Positions 1 through 11,839 of a DNA stretch of 64,000 nt are shown here, one piece after another. This stretch comes from Odiellus spinosus (taxonomy: Eukaryota; Arthropoda; Arachnida; Opiliones; Phalangiidae). Positions within the stretch are counted from its first letter, which is position 1. Every line of letters starts with the position of its first letter. Where the stretch lies: NCBI GenBank assembly GCA_963920705.1, contig OY987230.1:18377320-18441319 (forward strand). The letters run 5' to 3'. The notes under the pieces were generated by a model that saw only the letters and a program-made list of their open reading frames with translations, was not told where the DNA came from and searched no databases. Both the position numbers and the translations under genes were made by a program.

Positions 1-1135
1 CGGGCTTTCTCTCTCACTGCAGAATAAGAGTATTTTATTCTTTTTTTTTTTTTTTTTACGGGAATAAAGATGGACGGGAAATGTAGAGAAGCTATCGCCA
101 TCTGAGGATGAAGAAATGGTTTTTGAGGGAAACGAGGGTTTGGTTCGCACGGCGGTTGAATAGTATCTCTACATTTTAAGATGTCCTTTCCTTACTTGGT
201 AATATTTTACTTACATCCGTGGGTGACGGTGGGTCACAGAGGATCAAGTGCCGATGACTGACTTTCGGTCCGCTTGCTAAAGTCAAAAATTAAAAATTTA
301 TAATGATAGTAAACCACAATAAAATCAAAAATAGATGAATAGAAATCTATTTCTGGTAAAATATATTGATAACCCCGAGTAATATCAAGCTTATAAAATA
401 ATACCTGTGAAACTATTCCTCGTACTATGTCATAAGTAACATATTAACAGATGTAAGGTTCCGGTACCCCAAATTCTTTGTAATGATTATGAACAAGTAC
501 TCCCACGCGGAACATTTAATTTTAAACATACAAAAAAGATTAAGAATATTTTTGCGTTTCACGATTAATTTTTATCTTATAATAATCATTCTAGGCAAGT
601 TTACGACGTGAATGATTTAGGAAGTTAGGATTAACTCGTTTTTAAAATCAATTAAAAAAGGCTTAACAAATTTAGCGGCAGCGCTCTACCGCCGTTAGAG
701 GGCAGAGAATATAGTTTTGGGGAACAAGCTATCGGGCGCCTACAGACAGTTATAGTGGAACCTAGGAAGATCTTCCTAGGTGGAACCGCCGGCTTTCTTC
801 CCCTTCTCAGTCGGTTGAGAAATAAAGTCCGAATAAAAATGAAAATCAGTTTTCACTTTTCGTGTTCTTCACAAAATGATCAAAAATAAACTTTTTTTTT
901 TTTTTGATTTAGTTCGGTTCATTTCCATTAAAGCGAGCTGAGTCTGATCATCTATTTCTGGTATTATTTGGAGTATTTGGTTGATTGTAACCGGGTTTTT
1001 CTCGTTAAAAGACTTTTAAACGATATAATTATAATTTACGCAACTAATTACGAGCAAAAATTCCGGTTAAAATCAACCAAATACTAAAAATAATACATTA
1101 TTTGAGCCTATGGGAATTTAGCATGGTGAATCTGA
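1..1135. other. Gene-free AT-rich stretch with a palindrome and a satellite fragment
   Basis: I see no supportable exon here. A perfect 20-bp palindrome, CCTAGGAAGATCTTCCTAGG, lies at 761-780, with the octamer GTGGAACC repeated directly at 755-762 and 780-787. A decayed piece of the 535-bp satellite (poly-T, then a TTCATTTCCATTAAAGCGAG-like stretch) lies near 888-945, so the satellite once reached further left. Confidence 0.5.
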
Positions 1136-1139
1136 ATTT

Positions 1140-4100
1140 TAAATATTTTATTTTGACAAAACTAATTAACGGATTGGTCTCAACTCGCTTTAATGGAAAT
1201 AGGACCCCAAAAGCAACCGAAATCCAGCAAAAAAAAGTTCCAGATTCGAAACTTTATTTTTGACATTTTGGAACTTCGCGAAAAATTCTAAATTTATTTT
1301 CCCTTTTTTGGTTTCTTCGAAAATGCAGAAAAATAAAGTTTCGCATCTGGAACTTTTTTTGATGGATTTCGGTTCATTTCGGGGTCCTAATTCCATTAAA
1401 GCGAGTTGAGACCAATCCGTTAATCAGTTTTGTCAAAATAAAATATTTAAAATCCGGATTAGCCATGCTTAATCTCCATAGGGCGCCAATAATATATTAT
1501 TTGGAGTATTTGGTTGATTTTAACCGGGTTTTTTCTCGTTAAAAGACGTTTAAACGATATAATTATAATTTACGTAACTAATTACGAAGCAAAAACCAGG
1601 TCAGAATCGATTACATTGTAAAAATAATACATTGTCTAAGCTCTATGGGGATTTTACATGGCGAATCTGGATTTTAAATATTTTATTTTGACAAAACTAA
1701 TTATCGAATTGGTCTGAACTCGCTTTAATGGAAATAGGACCCCAAAAGCGATCGAAAGCCACCAAAAAAAGTTCCAGATTCGAAACTTTATTTTTGACAT
1801 TTTGGAAATCCGCAAAAAATTCAAAATTTCATTTTCCCTTTTTCCGTTTTTCGAAAATGAGCAAAAATAAAGTTTCGAATCTGGAACTTTTTTTGATGGA
1901 TTTCGGTTGCTTTTGGGGTCCTATTTCCATTAAAGCGAGTTGAGACCAATCCGTTAATCAGTTTTGTCAAAATAAAATATTTAAAATCCGGATTAGCCAT
2001 GCTTAATCTCCATAGGGGTGCCAATAATATATTATTTGGAGTATTTGGTTGATTTTAACCGGGTTTTTTCTCGTTAAAAGACGTTTAAACGATATAGTTA
2101 TAATTTACGTAACTAATTACGAAGCAAAAACCAGGTCAGAATCGATTACACTGTAAAAATAATACATTGTCAAAGCTCTATGGGGATTTTACATGGCAAA
2201 TCTGGATTTTAAACATTTTATTTTGACAAAACTAATTAACGAATTGGTCTGAACTCGCTTTAATGGAAATAGGACCCCAAAAGCGATCGAAAGCCACCGA
2301 AAAAAGTTCCAGATTCGAAACTTTATTTTTGACATTTTGGAAATCCGCAAAAAATTCAAAATTTCATTTTCCCTTTTTCCGTTTTTCGAAAATGAGCAAA
2401 AATAAAGTTTCGAATCTGGAACTTTTTTTGATGGATTTCGGTTGCTTTTGGGGTCCTATTTCCATTAAAGCGAGTTGAGACCAATCTGTTAATCAGTTTT
2501 GTCAAAATAAAATATTTAAAATCCGGATTAGCCATGCTTAATCTCCATAGGGGTGCCAATAATATATAATTTGGAGTATTTGGTTGATTTTAACCGGGTT
2601 TTTTCTCGTTAAAAGACGTTTAAACGATATAGTTATAATTTACGTAACTAATTACGAAGCAAAAACCAGGTCAGAATCGATTACACTTTAAAAATAATAC
2701 ATTGTCTAAGCTCTATGGGGATTTTACATGGCAAATCTGGATTTTAAACATTTTATTTTGACAAAACTAATTAACGAATTGGTCTGAACTCGCTTTAATG
2801 GAAATAGGACCCCAAAAGCGATCGAAAGCCACCGAAAAAAGTTCCAGATTCGAAACTTTATTTTTGACATTTTGGAAATCCGCAAAAAATTCAAAATTTC
2901 ATTTTCCCTTTTTCCGTTTTTCGAAAATGAGCAAAAATAAAGTTTCGAATCTGGAACTTTTTTTGAAGGATTTCGGTTGCTTTTGGGGTCCTATTTCCAT
3001 TAAAGCGAGTTGAGACCAATCCGTTAATCAGTTTTGTCAAAATAAAATATTTAAAATCCAGATTAGCCATGCTTAATCTCCATAGGGCGCCAATAATATA
3101 TTATTTGAAGTATTTGGTTGATTTTAACCGGGGTTTTTCTCATTAAAAGACGTTTAAACGATATAATTATAATTTACGTAACTAATTACGAAGCAAAAAC
3201 CAGGTCAGAAACGATTAAATTGTAAAAATAATACATTGTCTAAGCTCTATGGGGATTTTACATGGCGAATATGGATTTTAAATATTTTATTTTGACAAAA
3301 CTAATTAACGAACTGGTCTGAACTCGCTTTAATGGAAATAGGACCCCAAAAGCGATCGAAAGCCACCGAAAAAAGTTCCAGATTCGAAACTTTATTTTTG
3401 ACATTTTGGAAATCCGCAAAAAATTCAAAATTTCATTTTCCCTTTTTCCGTTTTTCGAAAATGAGCAAAAATAAAGTTTCGAATTTGGAACTTTTTTTGA
3501 TGGATTTCGGTTGCTTTTGGGGTCCTATTTCCATTAAAGCGAGTTGAGACCAATCCGTTAATCAGTTTTGTCAAAATAAAATATTTAAAATCCAGATTAG
3601 CCATGCTTAATCTCCATAGGGCGCCAATAATATATTATTTGAAGTATTTGGTTGATTTTAACCGGGGTTTTTCTCGTTAAAAGACGTTTAAACGATATAA
3701 TTATAATTTACGTAACTAATTACGAAGCAAAAACCAGGTCAGAAACGATTAAATTGTAAAAATAATACATTGTCTAAGCTCTATGGGGATTTTACATGGC
3801 GAATATGGATTTTAAATATTTTATTTTGACAAAACTACTTAACGAACTGGTCTGAACTCGCTTTAATGGAAATAGGACCCCAAAAGCAACCGAAATACAC
3901 CAAAAAAGTTCCAGATTCGAAACTTTATTTTTGACATTTTGGAAATCCGCAAAAAATTCAAAATTTCATTTTCCCTTTTTCCGTTTTTCGAAAATGAGCA
4001 AAAATAAAGTTTCGAATCTGGAACTTTTTTTGATGGATTTCGGTTGCTTTTGGGGTCCTATTTCCATTAAAGCGAGTTGAGACCAATCCGTTAATCAGTT

Positions 4101-4170
4101 TTGTCAAAATAAAATATTTAAAATCCAGATTAGCCATGCTTAATCTCCATAGGGCGTCAATAATATATTA
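1140..4170. repeat. 535-bp satellite array, each unit a foldback
   Basis: About 5.6 tandem units with a period of 534-535 bp; the same landmark recurs at 1728, 2263, 2798 and 3332. Within every unit, arms of roughly 180 bp are inverted copies of each other. The left arm runs from a TTTTGACAAAACTAATTA-like stretch through the AGGACCCCAAAAGC motif to AGTTCCAGATTCGAAACTTT. The right arm returns as AAAGTTTCGAATCTGGAACT, GCTTTTGGGGTCCT and the reversed TTTTGTCAAAATAAAATATT. A short AT-rich loop separates them. The ~71-codon ORFs in each unit are by-products of the repeat. The first unit (1140-1500) is the most diverged and the central units are nearly identical. Confidence 0.92.
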
Positions 4171-4685
4171 TATGTAGATTCGATTGGTTGTAACCTGGTT
4201 TTTTCGTCATAATTAGTTACGTTAATTATAATTAGGGTGTTCAAATGTATTTTAGACTAGGAACTCAGCAGTACAATATCGTAATTGGACTTTAACATGT
4301 GAAATTGAAAATTTCACATACGTTTTTCCTTGATTTTTCCAGATTTTCTCAAACTTTGGCTGGTCGGAGGTTTTTTTTAAATTTTTTTGTAAACTCACAA
4401 GGTACTAATGACCCCAAAATCACCGTCATTTGGTGAAATACATTAAATTTTAAATTTGATAGCTTCAATGGAAGTTTAACATAGTGCACCACTAGCTATT
4501 TCAAGTAACGAATATAATAAAAATATTAATCGGACGGACCTCATCACGCTTCGATGGAAATAAAACCCTTTAATTAGTAAAATAGTCGAAAAAACTATTT
4601 ACCCCCGAAACTTTCATTTGACACCTTTTTGACGGAACGCAAAAACTCAAAATAAAATTTCTCATTTTTACGACTCTATTTCAGT
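4171..4685. repeat. Dispersed repeat, copy 1 (plus orientation)
   Basis: The stretch 4310-4450 (TTTTCTCAAACTTTGG, GGTCGGAGGTTTTTTTTAAA, ACTCACAAGGTACTAATGAC) is related in inverted orientation to 5330-5480 and in direct orientation to 7800-7930. No coding sequence is seen. The inverted pair at 4310 and 5330 brackets the candidate first exon at 4690-5264, so it could be the ends of one larger element. Confidence 0.5.
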
Positions 4686-5264
4686 ATCCTCCCTCTCACC
4701 CCCAGCCTCCCCTCCCGTCCCCGGCTCCCGCCAAAAATAAATGCCGAGTCAAGTCGCAGCGTAGTCAAGATCGCCGCAACCAATTTAATTCTACTCTGAT
4801 TATTTCATCTTGTTGTATCCGTTAGCCGCGATTTATGTCGTTAATATTTAAATTTAATTTACTTAAGATTAGTTTTAAACTTAAAACGGCGCGTATTTAG
4901 AATATTTTGATTCGAAATGAGAATACGTTTCGATTTTTGAAGGAGACGCGAGTGTTCGTGTTTCAAATTATTTTCGGTTTAATTAATCACTATCAGATGA
5001 TGACTGGCGTTCAAAATCTTCGATTAGAGGCTCGCAGTAGATGATACGATTGTAAATAACATTAGTTAACTTACTTTTGCTTCCGAAAGTCCGAAATATT
5101 CGTTTAATATTTGTGATGAGGCGAACATTGAAAACTTGTTTATTTTGCTCGGCTATTCGACGTTATAACATTGGTCATAATTTTGCAATAAGAATAGTTG
5201 CAAGTGTATTTGTTAAGAAGAGGATTGGAATTACGCCCAATTACCTGAAATGATCAAGTACAAG
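4686..5264 (+). other. Candidate 5' exon: UTR plus five codons (M-I-K-Y-K) and a splice donor
   Basis: A locally C-rich stretch (about 4690-4730) leads into AT-richer sequence that ends with ATG ATC AAG TAC AAG and then GTAAGA, a consensus donor after codon five (ATG at 5250, exon end 5264). This is the usual look of a first coding exon, but the coding part is too short to identify. No matching downstream exon was found on this strand within the next 20 kb, so a chance match cannot be excluded. It is flanked by inverted copies of a dispersed repeat. Confidence 0.25.
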
Positions 5265-7600
5265 GTAAGATATTTAAAACCTTTCAAATTGTTCAAATTA
5301 ACAGATGTAGATAAGAACATAAAGGGTGTTCTTGGGGAGATTTCCGTTAACCGACCCCCCCACTAAATAACGATGATTATAGACTATTTAGGACCTGGGG
5401 AGTTCAGAAAAAATAATAAAAAAAATCTCCGACCACCGGAAGTTTGGGAAAAACGTATTTGAAATTTTGAAATTCCCATGCTAAAATCCCATAGAATGCG
5501 CCATAGGTTTAATTACCACGAAGATTTTTAATTATAATACTTTGGTATTATTCCAAAAACATAATTATTAAAGATTAAAGACAAAGACGAGAACTGAGCG
5601 AAGCCGGAAAGAGCCGAGACTATTTGAATCAGTATTTGTAAAATTTAATTTCAAAACGTAATAAATATTAGAAATATTTTGCATTAATAATACGTAGACT
5701 TTATAATGATCCTTAATTAAAGCGATAATTAGTGTTTAATTATGTTAAATTTGTAGGTTTTGATGCAAAGTGGTGCAAATTTTTCTCAAAATTGAATTAT
5801 AAATATTTTTAAGCGTAAATTATATCATATTAGCTTTGTAATTAATGTTAATTGACAGAATTAAGTTAATTGAAATATTTTTTCGCTTTTTGAGGTTAAA
5901 AAGTGTTAATTTCGCTATGTAAAAGCGCGAGGAGTGTTTTTAAGCGCTTATATATTCCTAATCAAGTTTAATCGCGATTAAAATTAATCTAAATTAAAAT
6001 TAAAATTGCTCGTAAGTTCTCAAAAATATTTTTATCGGATAGCCCGTGTCCTAAAACCTAATAATACGTATTTTTCTTTTTAATTTATCTTAATTAGGGC
6101 CCGTAATAAAATTAAAACTAAAATAAAATTGCGTTTAAAGTTGTAAAATTAGATCTATGAAAATACTAAGGCAGCCTATCTCGTCTTGAAAGTTCAGTTT
6201 TAAGAAAAATGTTTCTCGAACGAGTCGCTTCGCTAAACCTAAATATTTGGCTTAATTTTAAAGAATTTTAAAACCAAAACTATGTCATCTGATAGATTAG
6301 AGTACGAGGAATCCGCTGGTGTTAGTATAATTAAAGTAGGACTAATAGATAATTAGTTATTCAATTAGAAAGTTGAGCCTAAATCATTTTTCCGTTCAGA
6401 AAACTGGATTAACGCTTATAATTAGATTAAATCTCGATTATATTTAAACAAATCATACTTAATCTAATCAATTAACGCGCGAGAAACTCAAAAAAGTTAA
6501 TTTCATTAACCTGGGATAAGCGGTTAATTAGTTAGGTAATTAAGTTCAACGATTTTGACCAATTGTTTTTGTTTCGAAGTTTTTAAATATTTTTCCCGGC
6601 TTGAAATTAAGTCGCGTTTAAATACGATATACGTAAAAAAGTCAATTAAAATACGGAGAATAAAATAAAATTAGACTCTTTATCCTACGACGATCCGTTA
6701 ATTAGTTATGAAAGAAAGTTTGGGACTAATTAAGCAATTTTCTTGATTACTAAATGTTTATAACGTTACTACGGATTTAAAATAAAACATAATTAAGAAA
6801 ATTAAACGTGTTTCGATAGATTCGCGCGCGGGGATTTCAAAAATGTTAGTTTCGACGCTCAAAAATAAGTATTTAATTTAATATTTAATTTAAATCAAAC
6901 CCCCTCCGCATTTTCTTCAATTTTTTGGTTCACGGAGCTCGTTGTAATAGAGCAGAGCCTATAACCGAGAAGAAAAGTGTTTCTTTACTCCATAGCCGCA
7001 TTCGCTTTCTTCCACGAACGATAGAAGTTACTAGCGTTTACGCTTAAGATTGAACAGAGCGAGAACGCGATAAAGGGGAAATCTTAACCTTAGTTTTTCC
7101 AATTTTCCTTTAGTTTCAATAAAGCTTCATTCGGTTTTTTGGATAAACGGAGGAAAACTAAAGAAAAGGGGGGCTGAACTTGAGAGGGGAATAAAATCCC
7201 CGGGGAAACTGGGCGCGCGCGGAGTCTGCTTTCATTTTCAGAATGATAAACCATAACCTTTTTCTGTAGAAAACACTGCAAATTTCGGCTGATCTTAACT
7301 CCTAAATTGAATACATTAGAAGACGCTAAAAAATAGCGAAAATGAGTCTGGATGGATTATTCCATTTTTGAAAATTGGGGAGTCTTGATTTTTCTATATA
7401 TATTTGTACAGTCCTAACGAAAGATTAGTATAACAGCTGGGAAAACTCCGACTGGTAGAAATTATAATTTAAATAATTAGGCTAAATTAACGGATTTAAT
7501 TATATTTAAACGAATGAATATTATTCTAGGTATTATTAAGCATCGTTTAGGCGTTCAAATGTTTTATTACGGCTTGGATTAATGTTATAGAAATTGAATA
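5265..7600. other. AT-rich intergenic or intronic sequence
   Basis: Apart from the inverted dispersed-repeat copy at about 5330-5480, I see no ORF with coding character, RNA gene or clear element. The sequence is dominated by short TTAATTA / AAATTAAA words. Confidence 0.5.
5330..5485 (-). repeat. Dispersed repeat, copy 2 (minus orientation)
   Basis: The order GGACCTGGGGAGTTCAGAAA, then AATCTCCGACCACCGGAAGT, then TTTGGGAAAAACG is the reverse complement of the order at 4310-4450 and 7800-7930. The copies are only moderately similar, so the family is old. Confidence 0.55.
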
Positions 7601-7627
7601 AATTAATAATGAATTTAACGTAAATCA

Positions 7628-7935
7628 ATGAAATTAAGTGAAATTAAGAATCCAAAAACAACCGAAATCCATCAAAAAAAGTTCCAGATTCGAAACTTGG
7701 CCATTTTCAAAAAAACGAAAAAAAAAGGGAGAATGAAATTTTGTGATTCGAATCAGGAACTTTTTTTTTGGTGGTTTTATGTTGGTTTTGAGGTCCTATT
7801 TCCATTTGGGTTTTTCTCAAACTTTCAACGGTTGAAGATTTTTTGAAGTATTCTTTCTGAACTCCCCAGGTCCTAATTAGTTCAAAACCATCGTAATTTG
7901 ATGGGGGGTCGGTTATCTGAAACCTTGCCGATTTA
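7628..7935 (+). repeat. Decayed satellite-unit core fused to the dispersed repeat
   Basis: 7640-7810 repeats the hairpin core of the 535-bp satellite (AACCGAAATCCATCAAAAAA and AGTTCCAGATTCGAAACTT, then the inverted GGAACTTTTTTTT and GGTCCTATTTCCATT). It runs straight into a copy of the dispersed repeat also seen at 4310 and 5330. So satellite cores and this repeat occur as a joined module outside the array. The short ORFs are repeat by-products. Confidence 0.6.
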
Positions 7936-9765
7936 TTCAAGCTATTTGAGTCGGATTTATGTTAAGATTAATTAATACCAATATTATTATTACGAATTAG
8001 GCGTGGCCTGAATTTGAGGACTAAGTTGTTAACCAAATTAACGGGGTGGTTAGGAACTTAGGAGCTGATAGATGTATCCACATGTGAAAAATATGGAATT
8101 AAAATTGGCCAAAATAATAAAAAAAAATGTTTAATAAACTTCTGGGGGTACAATTTATATATTGGTATTGAATTCCTAGCTTTTATTTGCAATTTTAAGT
8201 GTTTTTTTTTATTTCATTCTACAAAGCTGAGCTATATTCATAAAAATACGTATTTTTATATATAATTACGAACGGTCTTAGAAAGTTTGAAAAAATTAAT
8301 TAAAAGATATTATTAATTATAAACAAATTCTAAGGATTAATTGACAAGGAGGGAGTTTTCATGGGGGGAAAAGTCCGCTTATTTTTTTAAGTTCAGATTA
8401 AATTTACGTGGTATTTACATATTTACCTTTAATTTAAGATTTGACATAGGTACATTGAAACAAACTTTTCATTATAATATTAATAATCAAACAGCTAGAA
8501 ATATTTTCATGATATGGTTCAAAAAATCTCAGTAATTAAACGTTTTAATTTTTAAAATTTTTGTAAAAACATGAACAAACACGTCCTCCAAACACTCGTT
8601 TTTTACTTAAATATTTTTCAAAAGATAAGCTTTGTATAGTAATACTTATAACCATCAAAAACTAGACCAATTATTCGAAATTTGGTGTAAATTTTAAGCT
8701 TTTATAAGGAATTATATAAATTTAAAGGGTTTTTATTGTTAAAACAGCCGTCCATTTAACCTAGATTGAAGAAAAATACGTTTATCAAGATATGTCTTTC
8801 AATTTATCTTATTTAACTCTAAGCCTTGGCTACTTCCACGGTCCTCAGGTAATGCCAGTTTTGATGATATTCAACCAATTATTTTAAAACCAATAAAGCT
8901 ACGGTTAAAAAATATTAAACCACAAAATTAGTCGCTTCTGAAGAAGGTAACACAATATCAAAATGTTACTAAACTGGCGTTAGGTTGCCATCATTAATTG
9001 ACATTTTCTTGGTTTAATTATAAAGCGAAAGCTTTTATTTCCAAGCCATAAAGTAGACTGATTCTAAATTAAATATATTATTTAACCTTTTAGATGTAAT
9101 TGAAAATACTTTATTTTAACATTTCAATATCCCTTTAAATTTATATGCAGAGAAAGGTGTAACTATCTTTATTTTTACTCTCAGCTTACTTTGAACTATA
9201 TTTGAAATCGGTATAGGAATTGTCATCGAAGACCAGTAGTAAAGGCCCTAGTATAATCTCTATAATCTTGACCACCAGTTTTATAAAGTCAAAATCAGGG
9301 TTAAAAGTAAAGCGCGTACAAAGCTATATGAACCTCGTCTCTATCGCTACGATTTAGTTCCTAATAATTGTAGCTTTGTAAGTGCTTAAGTCTTCTGACT
9401 TCAATTTTAATTTACTATTGTTATCTTAAAGCGCTATAAAAATGTATTTATATTTAAATTTGCAAAGCTCTTGAGTTAAATTTGAAAAAGTTAGCGTAAT
9501 TGTACAATCCCGAAAAATGATTAATATTATTATTAATTTTTAACACTTTCTCATATTTAAATATTTTTCCAATTTTTTCCCCCACTTTTATTAAATAACA
9601 TACGCGGGTTTATTTAGAGTTAGGACTTCAAGCGATACAATTAAAACTATTACGATGATATTTAACATAAGCTCAGCATTTTATTGGACTAGCGCTCGAC
9701 AGCGTGCACAAGTGAATTAAAATAACAGTTTATTAATTATAAAATATTTCAAAGTTATAGAGAAA
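7936..9765. other. AT-rich sequence with no recognised feature
   Basis: No coding exon, RNA gene or clear repeat could be supported. The 64-codon ORF near 8341-8535 has no recognisable domain and a composition no different from its surroundings. Confidence 0.4.
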
Positions 9766-9767
9766 CA

Positions 9768-9985
9768 TTTAAAGGGAGGATGAAGAGGAAAACGGAGTGA
9801 TTATTTAATGAACCACCAAAAGGTGGGAAGTCTTTTGATTAGTCGGAGGTTTCTCTTTTTAATTAAATACTAAATATCTGAATCTTTCCAATTTTTTTTT
9901 TTTCAATACAATTCAGAGACAAATCTTAATTTTAATAGCGGCATCGATAAAATATCACTTCCTCTTCACCTTCCCTTTAAGTTTA
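9768..9985. mobile_element. MITE-like inverted-repeat element (AAAGGGA ends)
   Basis: The left end TTTAAAGGGAGGATGAAGAG is matched by the reverse complement of the right end, CTTAAAGGGAAGGTGAAGAG. The similarity continues for about 35 bp into AGGAA and GTGAT..ATTT. The interior is short, AT-rich and non-coding. A similar isolated end lies near 43,330-43,360, and AAAGGGAGAATG words recur across the window (for example 35,995, 37,343, 59,174), so this looks like a family. Confidence 0.55.
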
Positions 9986-10884
9986 GTTTTTAACACAGCT
10001 AGTTAACTAACTGTATAATAATAGGTACAGTTTTTTTAACCATTTTATCGGTGTCTGAGAATATATATATATATTTTTAATCTGGACTTTTTATTTTGCA
10101 AATTGAGTTATGAACGTTATTATGGAATATGCATGGTTTTTTTTTGTTATTTAAGAAACTATAGAAATTGGAGCTGATTTTTTTAATATACAAAAAATCG
10201 TTTTTGCAATAAGCGATAAAGTTTAAAGACCAATCAATTAAGCCAAGTTTTTACAGGAATTAATTTTATAGAAATTTGTGCATAATTTTTTTTATTAAAT
10301 TTCCATGATTCTTACGATCAATATTGAAGGGAGAACGAAACGACATAGCAATACCTTTTTGTTAGACGTGAGAATTTAAGTAATTAAACATATTTAAACC
10401 AAGAAGCTATTTACTTAAACTGAGAATGTTTGGTCGTAATATTATAATATTACGGGGTAAAGAAAGCCTCGAAGAGTCGAAGGTTCTACTTCATTTAAAT
10501 GTGATCGAAAAAGATAGTAATTTCATTGAATTATTGTTTCTAAGTCTACAAGTTGGTCACTGGCTTAAAGATCGACTATATGAATTGGTTTTGGAATTTT
10601 TTTAACCACTTTGTTAAAATAATAACCATTTTTTAGTTTTCCTTTAAATTTAAATACTTTTAAATGACTCAGATTACAAAGCTACCTCTCCTTTTCGGAC
10701 GAAATACGACTACATTTGGTTCCGATCGATTCTTTCACTCAAGATTGAATGGACCATAGTCGAGTCTCTTTAGAAATTAATTTATTTTCCTTTACACCCT
10801 TTTAATAGAAAATCGGAATTAAAAAATAAAACTGCAATTTTATTCATTTTCGGATCTCTGTATGCGGTCAAACGTATTCAAGAA

Positions 10885-11172
10885 GATTTTCACAATTATT
10901 GGACACGAAATTGGGTTAGTTTAAATTTCTGTGTTGTGAAAAATGGCCTGCTAATAATGATGTCACTTTTGTCATTTGGTGGAGACGAGAATTCATTCAG
11001 GTTCCATATGGAACCTGAATGAATTCTTGGTGGAGACGAAACTCAATCACAAAAGCGCTGTTGAAGGCTGAAATGATTGGTCCGAATTTACCCTAAAGGC
11101 TAAAACTCAAACCTAACCCAACTTCAGAATTTAAAATAAACGTTAAACTGTCACCTAAAAATTGTGAAAAAA
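10885..11172. mobile_element. MITE-like element containing a 38-bp perfect palindrome
   Basis: The ends are inverted: TTTTCACAATTATTGG on the left, with ACCTAAAAATTGTGAAAA returning on the right. A GGGTTAG / CTAACCC pair lies inside. The inner sequence (ATGATTGGTCCGAATTTACC) recurs in reverse at 29,760-29,920 and 44,540-44,620. At 10,989-11,026 it contains a perfect 38-bp palindrome (half-site GAATTCATTCAGGTTCCAT). The palindrome is flanked by a 13-bp direct repeat, TTGGTGGAGACGA, at 10,976-10,988 and 11,027-11,039. Confidence 0.6.
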
Positions 11173-11830
11173 TTCCTATAGCTATAACTTTTACCGAAGA
11201 GTCTGAAAATAAATCCAAAAGTGGTTTCATTTTCACCAATTTCCCATAAAACTATATATTGGTCCAAAAAAATTTACAGAAATAATAAAAAGATGAAATT
11301 ATTCACAGCTGAAAGAATAAAACTAAAATTGGTTCTCAAGCAAAAGTTCGACAAAAAATTATATAAATATAGAAATTATGAATTTGATTTTCATTTCAAT
11401 TGATCAAAATTTTAATCGTTTGAATTCAATATTTTTAAATTTAATGTTGCATTGCCTAAGATAAATAAGTGCGAAGCTAAGTTTGAAAATTTAAGACGCG
11501 TAACAAATATTTAACCTTCATTAGAAATTAGGCTTAAAATGAAAACAGATTAAGAATAGAATACTCGATTTTGGTGGGAATAGATTATTATTAATTTATT
11601 ATTATACTAATTAAAATGTTTTGACCACAGAAAAACACAACACGGTGACAAAATAGATGAAAAAAACAAAAAAAAAAAAACATTATTATTGGTAATTGGA
11701 ATAAATAAGTAGCAACATTAAATTTAAAAATAAAATGTTATTGCCCTATTCTTGTTTAGTTGTTTTTTTAATCTCATTAACTAGTTTAAAGAAGTTAAAA
11801 GCGTAAACTTTTGGTTACATTTTTTCTTTA
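11173..11830. other. AT-rich sequence with no recognised feature
   Basis: Nothing supportable. The 60-codon ORF at 11,221-11,403 is lysine-rich, as expected for AT-rich non-coding DNA, and has no domain. Confidence 0.4.
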
Positions 11831-11839
11831 AAGCTAAGC

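Noticed and set aside
1728..3547. Series of identical 71-codon ORFs
   Set aside because: They arise once per 535-bp satellite unit inside an inverted repeat and have an equally open antisense counterpart.
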